Both the position numbers and the translations under genes were made by a program. The notes beneath the pieces are model-generated. The model did no database searches, had not been told where the DNA came from, and saw nothing but the letters and a program-made list of their open reading frames with translations. From positions 124,001 to 188,000 of the forward strand of contig NZ_MTQO01000047.1 in NCBI RefSeq assembly GCF_001984155.1: a DNA stretch of 64,000 nt, in the 5' to 3' direction. This DNA comes from Actinosynnema sp. ALI-1.44 (GTDB lineage Bacteria > Actinomycetota > Actinomycetes > Mycobacteriales > Pseudonocardiaceae). Of the stretch, positions 55,704-63,427 are shown piece by piece; within the stretch, counting starts at the first letter, position 1, and each line of letters opens with the position of its first letter.

Positions 55704-56911
55704 AGAGGAAACCTCACGCTCGTCCGCCAGGTCACGCCGTCCGGATCGACCCCGGCCTCGGTTCGACCGGTGAACAGACCGGCTCGGTTGCGGATCCCGA
55801 CCAGGCCGCGTCGCGCGGTCCCGGAGGTCTCGCGGCCGGCGCCGATCCGGTTCGCCGACGACACGGTCAGCGAGTCCGGCTCGTAGTCCAGCGACACCGA
55901 CACACCGGAGTGGTCACCGTGCCGCAAGGCGTTGGTCAGCATCTCCTGCACGATCCGGTACACCGTTATCCCCAGTGATTCGGGTACTTCACGCTGAGTT
56001 CCGGAAACGGCGAACTGCGTGGGCACGCCTGCGGACCGCACACCGTCGAACAGTTCGTCGAGGTTGTCCAGCCCTGGCTGGCGCGCACCCTCGGGATTGT
56101 CCCCGTGCAGAAGATCGAGCAGGTGTCGCAGGTCGACCATGGCCGCGCGACTGGCTGTCTCAACCGACCGCAATGAGGTCTCCACCTTCGTGTTGCCCGC
56201 CGGCAGGCCCAACCGGGCCGCTCCGGCGTGCAGTCCGATGGCGCTGACGTGGTGCACGATCACATCGTGCAGGTCTCGGGCGATGGAACTTCGCTCGTTC
56301 GTGATGGCCCTCGTGACAGCTTCCCGCGCATCCCTGCGTTCCAGTTCGGATCGGCGCTCCAACTCCGCGAGGTACGCACGTCGCGCGGTGGTGTAGCGGC
56401 CGACGAGGAACGGCAGGACCGCGGCCTTGACCATGCTCACGAGGCCGAGTTCGAATCGCCGCTGCATGATCAGGGTGCATGCCAACAGGCTCGCCGACAG
56501 CACGACGAGTGACGCGACCGCGGACGCGCCGTGCAGCCACGCACCCGCCCGGTAGCCCGCGATCAGGATGCCCGCATCGTTGGCGGGGGTGTCGTTGCCG
56601 ATCAGGATGGTGGTGACGGGTACGGCCGCATGCGCGAACGCCACATACCCGGAAAGCCGCGCGGGACCGGCGAGAGCGGCGTCGACGGTGAGCGTCAGTG
56701 CGAGGGTCAGCCAGTTCTGCCACGTCTCGCACCCGAGGAGGATCACGAACGCGCCGTCGGCGACCATGCACGCGGCAGCGACCAGCCACGACTGGCGTTT
56801 CAACGACAAGCTGGTGGTGAGCATCGAGTGCAGATCCTGCCGCATCCGCTCGGGAAGAACCTCCCGCTTCTCGGGGTTGCCGGTCCCCCGTGCAGGGGAT
56901 GCGGATTCCAT
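55700..56911 (-). CDS. Membrane sensor histidine kinase (HisKA_3 type)
   Basis: A 403-residue kinase with about four to five TM segments in the N-terminal half ('WLVAAACMVADGAFVILLG', 'YVAFAHAAVPVTTILIG'), the phosphoacceptor box 'RSSIARDLHDVIVHHVSAIG' and an ATP-binding domain ending 'RRGLVGIRNRAGLFTGRTEA'. No obvious extracellular sensor domain, so the signal may be in the membrane. It is divergent from the exported-protein operon at 56953, which it may regulate. The start is inside an inverted repeat (56895-56915). Confidence 0.92.
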   Translation of the reverse strand: MESASPARGTGNPEKREVLPERMRQDLHSMLTTSLSLKRQSWLVAAACMVADGAFVILLGCETWQNWLTLALTLTVDAALAGPARLSGYVAFAHAAVPVTTILIGNDTPANDAGILIAGYRAGAWLHGASAVASLVVLSASLLACTLIMQRRFELGLVSMVKAAVLPFLVGRYTTARRAYLAELERRSELERRDAREAVTRAITNERSSIARDLHDVIVHHVSAIGLHAGAARLGLPAGNTKVETSLRSVETASRAAMVDLRHLLDLLHGDNPEGARQPGLDNLDELFDGVRSAGVPTQFAVSGTQREVPESLGITVYRIVQEMLTNALRHGDHSGVSVSLDYEPDSLTVSSANRIGAGRETSGTARRGLVGIRNRAGLFTGRTEAGVDPDGVTWRTSVRFPL

Positions 56912-56915
56912 CCCC
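56895..56915. promoter_or_regulatory. Inverted repeat over the kinase start codon
   Basis: GGGGATG (56895-56901) and CATCCCC (56909-56915) are a perfect 7-bp inverted repeat with a 7-bp spacer. The kinase ATG (56911-56909) lies in the second arm. It could be a response-regulator site for autoregulation or an RNA hairpin at the start codon. Confidence 0.45.
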
Positions 56916-56952
56916 GAAGGGACGAAACCGAGGCGCCGCGCTGGTTGTATCC

Positions 56953-58302
56953 ATGTCGATGCGAACTCTGCCGACAGTGCTGCTCACGCTGGGGATGGTC
57001 TTCGGGATCGCCGCCCCGGCGCTGGCCGACGGCGCCCAGGTCGGCGCCGACATCCACGTGGCGCAGACGCTGGGCGACCGTGAGCTGACGGTCATCATCC
57101 GCCGGGTGGCGGAAGTGCCCGGCCCGGTGCACGTGGACCTGGTGACGCACGCGGGATCGCCGCCCGGTGTGGTCACGGTGAGCGTCGCCGCGGCGGGTTC
57201 GCCGACGAGTACGGCACAGGTGGAGCTCGGTGCGACGCCTGGTTTCCACGCGGCCACGGTCCAAGTGGACCGGGCCGGGCCGTGGGAGCTCAGAGTCGAC
57301 GAGGCGACGATCCCGTTCGTGGTCCCGGCGGTCGTGGCGTCGCCATGGGAGAAAGCGACGTACGGCGGATTCGTCGCGGCTGGTCTGCTCCTCGTCGTGG
57401 CTTTGGGGTTCGCTGTCCGCGGCCGGGTCGGTTGGGCGATGGTGCCTGCAGGCGGGATGATCGCGGCGATCGCCGTGGCCGCGACCGCCGCGTTGCTCGC
57501 GCCCGTCATCCCCGCCCCGCCGGCGCCCGGTGCGGCTCTGGACCCGACGTTCGACAACGTCAACGACCCGTACCAGCGAACGTCTATTGCGGACTTCTCA
57601 CGGCCGCCAGTGAACCTGGTGCCGAGCATGGCCGGTACCGACCTGAGACTGAACCTGACCGACAGCTCGTCCGGGCGGCCGGTCGACGACCTGCTCGTGC
57701 ACGACAACGCGTTGATACACCTTGTGGTGATTTCGCCGAGCGGCGCTCTACGGCACCTGCACCCGATCAGGGTGGCGCCGGGCGAGTACCGCGCCCGGCT
57801 CAACCCGGAACCGGGAGCGCACGCGATCGCGGCGGAGATCGCCAGACGCGGTGGGGGAGTGCAACTACTCCGTTCGTCCGTCGAGGTGACCGGCGACGCG
57901 AAGAATCGCCCAATGGAGGGAAAAGCGGAGTTCGTGACCCAGGTTCGGCCCGCTGGGGCACCCAGCACGATCACGGCGAGGTTCGGCGCGAGGAACCTGC
58001 AACCGTGGCTGGGGATGCTCGGACACATGATTGTCGTCGGACCGATCGTCGGTGGTCAGCCGCAATCGTCGCAGAACTACGCGGACGCGCGGATCTGGGC
58101 CCATGTGCACTCGATGATCCCGCCGACTCCCGGCTTGCCCGACAAGCCGGACGAGAGCGTCGCGGCGTTCGGCCCGGATGTGCCGTTCACGTACTCATTC
58201 CCGTTGCCCGGCCGTTACCTGGTGTGGGTCCAGGTCGAGCGCGACTACTCGATCGTCACCGTGCCGACGGTCGTCGACGTTCCGAAGGGGACAGACGGAT
58301 GA
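56953..58302 (+). CDS. Exported two-domain membrane protein (FixH/YtkA/CopC-like beta domains)
   Basis: The ATG at 56953 is chosen (another ATG two codons later). The ~449-residue protein has a signal peptide (about 1-25, ending 'ALADGAQ') and an N-terminal beta domain ('VGADIHVAQTLGDRELTVII', 'PGPVHVDLVTHAGSPPG', 'FHAATVQVDRAGPWEL'). Two TM helices follow ('GGFVAAGLLLVVALGFAV', 'GGMIAAIAVAATAALLAPV'), then a C-terminal beta domain with several His ('LIHLVVISPSGALRHLHPI', 'LGMLGHMIVVGPIVG', 'IWAHVHSMIPP'). Beta domain - two TM - beta domain with histidines suggests metal (possibly copper) handling in the exoplasm. No homologue of known function recognised. Confidence 0.72.
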   Translation: MSMRTLPTVLLTLGMVFGIAAPALADGAQVGADIHVAQTLGDRELTVIIRRVAEVPGPVHVDLVTHAGSPPGVVTVSVAAAGSPTSTAQVELGATPGFHAATVQVDRAGPWELRVDEATIPFVVPAVVASPWEKATYGGFVAAGLLLVVALGFAVRGRVGWAMVPAGGMIAAIAVAATAALLAPVIPAPPAPGAALDPTFDNVNDPYQRTSIADFSRPPVNLVPSMAGTDLRLNLTDSSSGRPVDDLLVHDNALIHLVVISPSGALRHLHPIRVAPGEYRARLNPEPGAHAIAAEIARRGGGVQLLRSSVEVTGDAKNRPMEGKAEFVTQVRPAGAPSTITARFGARNLQPWLGMLGHMIVVGPIVGGQPQSSQNYADARIWAHVHSMIPPTPGLPDKPDESVAAFGPDVPFTYSFPLPGRYLVWVQVERDYSIVTVPTVVDVPKGTDG

Positions 58303-58679
58303 AGCTCTTCCTGAGCGTGCTGGGCGCATTGGTCGTCGCGGTGGCCGCGCTCTTGCTCTGGCCGACGTCCGGCAAGGGGCACGAACTCGTCGCGGACTCG
58401 CAGCGCTACAGCTTCAAGGTGAACGCACAGCCGTTGAAACAAGGCACCAACACACTGGACATCGAGGTCACCGACAAGTCGGGAACACCGGCGTCGGGCG
58501 ACGTGACGATCGAACCGGCGATGCCGCAGATGGGGCACGCGCTCAGCCCGGTCACCGCCGTGCGGACGCGACCCGGCAGGTTCCGGGTGGACGGCGTCGA
58601 CCTGCCGATGCCGGGTCAATGGGAGATCACGGTTTCGCTGGGGACCGAACGCGTCGTTTTCCCACTGCTGCTCAACTGA
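58299..58679 (+). CDS. Small membrane-anchored FixH/YtkA-like protein
   Basis: The 126-residue product is coupled to the previous gene (ATGA). An N-terminal TM/signal helix ('LFLSVLGALVVAVAALLLWP') is followed by one beta domain containing 'VTIEPAMPQMGHALSPVTAV', the Met/His motif typical of YtkA/FixH-like proteins linked to copper and cytochrome oxidase assembly. The domain resembles the N-terminal domain of its upstream neighbour. Confidence 0.75.
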   Translation: MKLFLSVLGALVVAVAALLLWPTSGKGHELVADSQRYSFKVNAQPLKQGTNTLDIEVTDKSGTPASGDVTIEPAMPQMGHALSPVTAVRTRPGRFRVDGVDLPMPGQWEITVSLGTERVVFPLLLN

Positions 58680-58693
58680 AAAGGGGTGGATCA

Positions 58694-59815
58694 ATGGACA
58701 TGACCGCGTCGATGGCGGCCGGACGCGACACCGCGGCCAGGAACGTGCCGAGGGGATTGCTGCCCGCGAGTTTCGTGCTCGGTGGAACGCTGCTCTCGCT
58801 CGTCGGCCTCACCTGGGACATCCAGTGGCACTCGGATGTCGGCCCGGACACGTTCTTCACGTTGCCGCACCTGTTCCTGTACTCCGGCAGCGCCGTCTCC
58901 GGGATCGCCAGTCTCGTCGTGGTTCTGCTGACAACGGCAGCGCAGCGGCGCGGCGCGGACATCGACCCGATCGTGGGTGGCCGGGCGGTCGGCGTGTTCG
59001 GGCGGACGTTCGCAGCACCTGTCGGGTATCTCGTCTCCGGCGTCGGAGCCGCGTCGTTCCTGCTGTACGGCTTGTGGGACCAGTGGTGGCACGGTCTTTA
59101 CGGCTTCGACGCGGTGATCGATTCTCCGCCGCACATCGGTCTCCTGCTGTCGATCTCCATCACGATGGTCGGTGCGGTCATGGTTTTCGCCACCGCGCGC
59201 GACCAGCGCTGGGGCCAGATCGGCACGGTGGTCGGCGCGGCGACGCTGATCGCTTTCAGCATGGTCACCGTGATCGGTTTGCAGGCGTTGCCGAACGGCA
59301 TCGTGCGTCCGGTGACCGCCGGAGCCACATTCATGTGCGTGCTTCTGCTGACCATGGCCTGTGGGGTGATCACCCGCCGCGGTGGCGCGATCGCCGTGGC
59401 CGTCGCGGTCGGGTTGCTCCAGGCGGTGTTCTGGTGGTTTTCCCCGTGGGCCGCTCGGGTTTACGCCGACGCGGTGGGCTTGCCGGTCCGTGACTACATC
59501 GACGGTGTTCCGTCATTGCCCGCCATGATCCCGATGAGCCTCATCATCGTCGCGGTGGCGATCGAACTGCTGCGCAAGGCCCCTGCCGTGATCGCGGGCG
59601 TCGTCGGCGGCTTGATCATCACGCTGACCCTGCCGCTGCAGAACATCTGGGTCTATGACAGCTCGATGCCACCCACCGACGTCTATCTGGCCACGGCGGC
59701 GACAGGTGCGGTCGTCGGCGCTCTCGCCGGGATGCTGGGCCGCCGGTTCAGCCAGATGCTGCGCCACCTCGCGCCAACGAACGAAACCAGCACGAAGGAA
59801 GCCAGTCATGCGTAG
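58694..59815 (+). CDS. Polytopic membrane protein with conserved Trp/His motifs
   Basis: The start is the ATG at 58694, with AAGGGGTGG upstream. The 373-residue protein has about nine TM helices. Near the N-terminus 'LTWDIQWHSDVGPDTFFTLP' and 'HLFLYSGSAVSGIASLVVVL', and later 'LWDQWWHGLYGFDAVIDSPP' and 'HIGLLLSISITMVGAVMVFA', place His/Asp/Trp at membrane borders in a repeated WD-x-x-WH ... PPH pattern. That suggests an internal repeat and a metal or haem site. I do not recognise the family. Confidence 0.7.
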   Translation: MDMTASMAAGRDTAARNVPRGLLPASFVLGGTLLSLVGLTWDIQWHSDVGPDTFFTLPHLFLYSGSAVSGIASLVVVLLTTAAQRRGADIDPIVGGRAVGVFGRTFAAPVGYLVSGVGAASFLLYGLWDQWWHGLYGFDAVIDSPPHIGLLLSISITMVGAVMVFATARDQRWGQIGTVVGAATLIAFSMVTVIGLQALPNGIVRPVTAGATFMCVLLLTMACGVITRRGGAIAVAVAVGLLQAVFWWFSPWAARVYADAVGLPVRDYIDGVPSLPAMIPMSLIIVAVAIELLRKAPAVIAGVVGGLIITLTLPLQNIWVYDSSMPPTDVYLATAATGAVVGALAGMLGRRFSQMLRHLAPTNETSTKEASHA

Positions 59816-60320
59816 ATCAGTGTGGGGACTGCTCGCGGCGATCGGGCTTCTGCTCGGGTTGGCCGCGCCGGCATCGGCCTACGAGCCGGTGAACGTGGTG
59901 CACACCGAGAAAGTCGTGGCCGGGCCGTACACCGTGACCGTCGGCTTCAGCACGTGGCCGCTGAAAGCCATGCAGTCGCTGGACTTCACATTCGCCCCGG
60001 ACGACGGCATCGCCGGCAAGCAGGGCAACGTGATCATGAGCCTCGGCCGGCAGAGACAAGGGGAGCCGTTGGCTCGTCATCCGCGTAAGCGCGACGTCTG
60101 GGGGCTGGACGTGCGTAGCCTGCCCGAACCGGGCGACTGGACGGTTCGCTTCAACATCGAAGGGCCGAAAGGTACCGGAACGGGTGAACTGCGCGACCTC
60201 AAAGTGATGGAGCAGCCGGGACCACCGATGGGGTTGAGCTGGGCGATCAGCACGATCCCGCTGTTCGGCCTGATCGCGTTGATCGTGATCGCCTGGCGTC
60301 GAACGCGTCGACCGGTGTAA
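59808..60320 (+). CDS. Exported protein with C-terminal membrane anchor
   Basis: A 170-residue protein overlapping the previous gene by 8 bp. Signal peptide ~1-25 ('LAAPASAYEPV'), one beta domain ('VVAGPYTVTVGFSTWPLKAM', 'GDWTVRFNIEGPKGTGTGEL') and a C-terminal TM helix ('AISTIPLFGLIALIVIAW') with a basic tail. It resembles the beta domains of the other two genes, so the operon encodes three related exoplasmic beta proteins and one channel-like protein. Confidence 0.72.
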   Translation: MRRSVWGLLAAIGLLLGLAAPASAYEPVNVVHTEKVVAGPYTVTVGFSTWPLKAMQSLDFTFAPDDGIAGKQGNVIMSLGRQRQGEPLARHPRKRDVWGLDVRSLPEPGDWTVRFNIEGPKGTGTGELRDLKVMEQPGPPMGLSWAISTIPLFGLIALIVIAWRRTRRPV

Positions 60321-60432
60321 CGCGGGACTCGGGTGCCGCCTGCCGCCGAACCGGTGGCACCCGGGGACTCGTCAGCGCTGCGCGCCGGAAGACTTCGATG
60401 TAGTCGGCCAGTTCGGGCCAGCCGCCGGAGCC

Positions 60433-61116
60433 TCAGATCGCAGACGAGTCCGTCAGCACGGTGTGCGTCCTGTCCAGGGGAGTCCAGTAGGGGAAAGGTT
60501 CCTGACCGATTTTGGTGTGATCAACCAGGACATATGCGTGCCGTGCGCTGTGCAGCATCGCGTGTTTCAGGTGTGCCTGGTCCAGGCTCGGCGAGCACAG
60601 ACCTCGGTCCGTGCTCAGGCCGTCCGCGCCGAGGAAGACGCGGTCCGCGCCGATGTGCCGCAGTTGTTCGATGGCCGTCGCGCCGACGATCGAAGCGTTC
60701 GGCTGCCGCATCCGTCCGCCTAGGACGATCAGGTCCACGGTCGTGCTCTCGGCCAGCGCGGTGATCGCTGTCAGACCGTTGGTGACCACGGTCAGATCGC
60801 GGTGCGCGAGGTGGGCGGCGAGTCGTCCGGTTGTCGTGCCCGCGTCGAGGACGACGATCTCGCCGTCCTCGACCATAGCCGCCGCCTTCAGCGCGATCTC
60901 ATCCTTTTCGGTGACGTTGCGGGTGTCCTTCTCCCGGACACTTCGCTCCACAGCGCCGCCGTACGTCCGCACGATGTGGCCGTCGCGTTCGAGCGCGGTG
61001 AGGTCACGGCGGATCGTGGAGGGCGACACCTGGAACTGGTCCGCCAGTTCGCTGATGTGCCCGGATCCGCCGCGCACTTCCCGCAACAGCCTCGCCCGGC
61101 GTTCACGTGCGCTCAT
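60433..61116 (-). CDS. DeoR/GlpR-family sugar-acid regulator
   Basis: A 227-residue repressor. HTH: 'HISELADQFQVSPSTIRRDL', 'TALERDGHIVRTYGGAV'. The C-terminal sugar-phosphate isomerase-like domain has 'IVVLDAGTTTGRLAAHL' and 'VTNGLTAITALAESTTV', 'GADRVFLGADGLSTDRG'. It binds a phosphorylated C4 acid, by context, and probably acts at the twin operators at 63310-63346. It is the last gene of the kinase-pdxA2 unit (ATGA overlap). Confidence 0.92.
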   Translation of the reverse strand: MSARERRARLLREVRGGSGHISELADQFQVSPSTIRRDLTALERDGHIVRTYGGAVERSVREKDTRNVTEKDEIALKAAAMVEDGEIVVLDAGTTTGRLAAHLAHRDLTVVTNGLTAITALAESTTVDLIVLGGRMRQPNASIVGATAIEQLRHIGADRVFLGADGLSTDRGLCSPSLDQAHLKHAMLHSARHAYVLVDHTKIGQEPFPYWTPLDRTHTVLTDSSAI

Positions 61117-62132
61117 CTGCCGGGATACGCCTCACGTAGCCGGGGCGCGTAGGGCGCCAGATCGACGGCTGCGCGGAACGCCGCGACCATCGTGCCGTGT
61201 TCGGCCCGGCCGGTCCCGGCTATGTCGAACGCCGTGCCGTGGTCCACTGACGTACGCAGAATGGGCAGGCCGACAGTGACCGACACCGTGCCGTGGAAGT
61301 CGACGGTCTTCGACGCGATGTGTCCCTGATCGTGGTACAGCGACAGGACGCCGTCGTAGCGTCCTTCCAGACCTTGGTGGAACACGGAATCCGCTGGGAT
61401 CGGGCCTGCGACGTCCAGGCCGTCGGCCTTCGCCGCCTCGACGGCGGGCGCGATCGCGACGATCTCCTCGTCGCCGAACTTGCCGCCCTCGCCGCCGTGC
61501 GGGTTCAACGCGGCGACCGCCAGCCTGGGGGACTCGTTGCCGAACACGCGCAACGCCGTGTACGCCTCGCGGATCGCGTGCTCGATGTTGGGCCTGGTGA
61601 TCTGCTCGACCGCCTGGCGCAGTGACAGATGCCTGGTCGCGAAGAAGATCCGCAGACCGCGGACCCAGAACATGGTGTTGAACCGGTCGGACCCGGTCAG
61701 TTCGCCGAGCATCTCGGTGTGCCCGAGGTGTTTCGACCCCGCCGCCCAGATCGATTCCTTGTTGATCGGGGACGTGACCACGGCGTCCACCTCGCCACGC
61801 AGCGCCGCCCTCGTCGCCTCCTCGATCGCGGCGACAGCGGCCTTGCCCGCCGTGGCGTTCACCTCGCCCCACGGCAGGTCGCCCGGTGCGATGCCCAGGT
61901 CGAGAATGTCGATCGTGCCTGGTTCGAATTTCGCGTCGGCGACCGACGACACGGCGTTGACCTCCGCGTCCAGGCCGAGTACCTCGATCGCGCGGCGCAG
62001 GACGGGCGCGTCGCCGACCGCGAGCGGACGGGCGGTGTCCGTGGCCTCCGGCGCGGCGAGCGTCTTCGCGGTGATCTCCGGTCCGATCCCGGCCGGATCC
62101 CCGAGCGTCACCGCGAGCACGGGCTTGGTCAT
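61113..62132 (-). CDS. pdxA2: PdxA2-type 4-phospho-D-threonate / D-erythronate dehydrogenase
   Basis: The start is the ATG at 62132. The 339-residue PdxA-family enzyme has metal histidines in 'GSKHLGHTEMLGELTG' and 'AALNPHGGEGGKFGDEE', and 'VLSLYHDQGHIASKTVDFHG' (Asp/His). True PdxA acts in vitamin B6 synthesis, but next to a DUF1537 kinase the family is known to act as PdxA2, oxidising and decarboxylating 4-phospho-D-threonate or D-erythronate to dihydroxyacetone phosphate. It overlaps both neighbours by 4 bp. Confidence 0.9.
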   Translation of the reverse strand: MTKPVLAVTLGDPAGIGPEITAKTLAAPEATDTARPLAVGDAPVLRRAIEVLGLDAEVNAVSSVADAKFEPGTIDILDLGIAPGDLPWGEVNATAGKAAVAAIEEATRAALRGEVDAVVTSPINKESIWAAGSKHLGHTEMLGELTGSDRFNTMFWVRGLRIFFATRHLSLRQAVEQITRPNIEHAIREAYTALRVFGNESPRLAVAALNPHGGEGGKFGDEEIVAIAPAVEAAKADGLDVAGPIPADSVFHQGLEGRYDGVLSLYHDQGHIASKTVDFHGTVSVTVGLPILRTSVDHGTAFDIAGTGRAEHGTMVAAFRAAVDLAPYAPRLREAYPGR

Positions 62133-63316
62133 ATGGTTCCTCTCAGCCGTTCGATACAGGCGACCGCCGCGGCGTGGTCCCCGATCAGGCCGCCCTTCGT
62201 GGCGAACGGCAGCCCGTTGAACGGGCCACCGGCGAGCCTGCCGACCACAGCCAGCGGTACCACCTCGTCGTCGATCACGAATCCATCCGTGTCCAGTGCG
62301 GCCGTGATCGCCGTGGCGATGTCGCCACCGGTGGCGTACAGGCCACCGATCCTGTGCCGCGTCAGGATCTGCCTGGTGATCTCGGCAAGGACGCCCGGCA
62401 GTCGCGCCGCGAGTTCCCTGTCGAGCGCGGCCGCCATGGTGCGCACGCCGACCACGTCGAGATCCTGGCCGAGCAGGTCGCCGACTGCGGCGGCCACGTC
62501 CTCGGGTACTTCGGCGCCGGTCACCGTGATGTACCTGGCGCCCAGCGTCTGCTCGGTTTCCTGAACCTGGTCGGCGGTGAGGCCGGTGATGCTGCCGACC
62601 ACGGCGAGCACCGGCGGCCTCGGCTGGTCGCCGGGCGCGATACCCAAAGCCGCGGCGAGCCGGACGCCGAACGGGCCGGAATCCACCGACAACCACACTT
62701 TCGACACCTGTGCCGCCGCCTCGGCGATCACCCGAAGGTGTGCATTGCGAGTCGCGTCGCAGACGACGATCTCACTGTCCGTGCGCAACGCCTCCGCGAC
62801 CGCTTCGACCCCTTGTTCCACCACATCCAGCGGAATCTCACTGATCGACCGAGCGGTTCCGGCTCTGAGGATCGTGGCCACGCGGGACGATTTCACCGGA
62901 TTGAGTGCATCTCGTCCGGCTGCCGTCTGCGCGACCGGCACACCGTCGACGAGGTGCAAGCCACCCACGGTGACTCGTCCGGCATCGGGGAACGCGGGGA
63001 CGACGAGCGCACGCGCGTTCAGTGCCTCGATGGCCGCGTCTGTCTCGGCTCCGACGTTGCCTCGCAAGGTCGTGTCCACGCGCTTGACGACGAGAGGTAC
63101 GTCACCCACTGCCTCGATCGTCGCCCGCACCGCCGCTCGAGCCTCGTCGGGCGCGGCGTGCCGGTTGCCCAAGTTGACCACGAGCGCCTCGATGTCCGGC
63201 AACGCGCTGTTTCCCTGCACGGTCATGGCGCGCATGCCGAACCGGGCGAACAACGCGCCGGTCGCGTTGCTGCCGGTCAGGTCGTCGCCGATCACCAGGA
63301 CACGGAGTGTGCTCAT
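62129..63316 (-). CDS. dtnK: Four-carbon acid sugar kinase (D-threonate/D-erythronate type, DUF1537)
   Basis: The ATG at 63316 ('MSTLRVLVIGDDLTGSNATG') is preferred because promoter elements at 63328-63355 place the transcription start near 63321; an ATG at 63325 is also possible. The ~395-residue kinase has the family motifs 'VIGDDLTGSNATGALFARFG', 'PLVVKRVDTTLRGNVGAETD', 'PAFPDAGRVTVGGLHLVDG' and the C-terminal ATP site 'GGLYATGGDIATAITAAL'. It phosphorylates a C4 sugar acid at O4. Whether D-threonate or D-erythronate is used cannot be told. Confidence 0.88.
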   Translation of the reverse strand: MSTLRVLVIGDDLTGSNATGALFARFGMRAMTVQGNSALPDIEALVVNLGNRHAAPDEARAAVRATIEAVGDVPLVVKRVDTTLRGNVGAETDAAIEALNARALVVPAFPDAGRVTVGGLHLVDGVPVAQTAAGRDALNPVKSSRVATILRAGTARSISEIPLDVVEQGVEAVAEALRTDSEIVVCDATRNAHLRVIAEAAAQVSKVWLSVDSGPFGVRLAAALGIAPGDQPRPPVLAVVGSITGLTADQVQETEQTLGARYITVTGAEVPEDVAAAVGDLLGQDLDVVGVRTMAAALDRELAARLPGVLAEITRQILTRHRIGGLYATGGDIATAITAALDTDGFVIDDEVVPLAVVGRLAGGPFNGLPFATKGGLIGDHAAAVACIERLRGTI

Positions 63317-63346
63317 TCTGAGCATTCATCGTGCTCGGAATGAGCA
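63310..63346 (-). promoter_or_regulatory. Twin DeoR-type operators in the dtnK promoter
   Basis: Two 15-bp palindromes, TGCTCATTCTGAGCA (63310-63324) and TGCTCGGAATGAGCA (63332-63346), have centres 22 bp apart, two helical turns, so two dimers would sit on the same DNA face. On the minus strand TTGACT (63355-63350) and CACGAT (63333-63328) are a possible -35/-10 with 16 bp between; the second palindrome lies in that spacer. Confidence 0.8.
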
Positions 63347-63427
63347 GAAAGTCAACCCGGACCCACCCGTACCCGTCGGCATGGCACCATCTGGGCCGAC
63401 CAGCCGGTCACATCAAAGGGGAGATCA

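Noticed and set aside
56953-58302. Homologue of particulate methane/ammonia monooxygenase subunit B
   Set aside because: The beta domain - two TM - beta domain order is similar, but I see no PmoB sequence motifs and no PmoA/PmoC-like partners; kept only as an architectural analogy.
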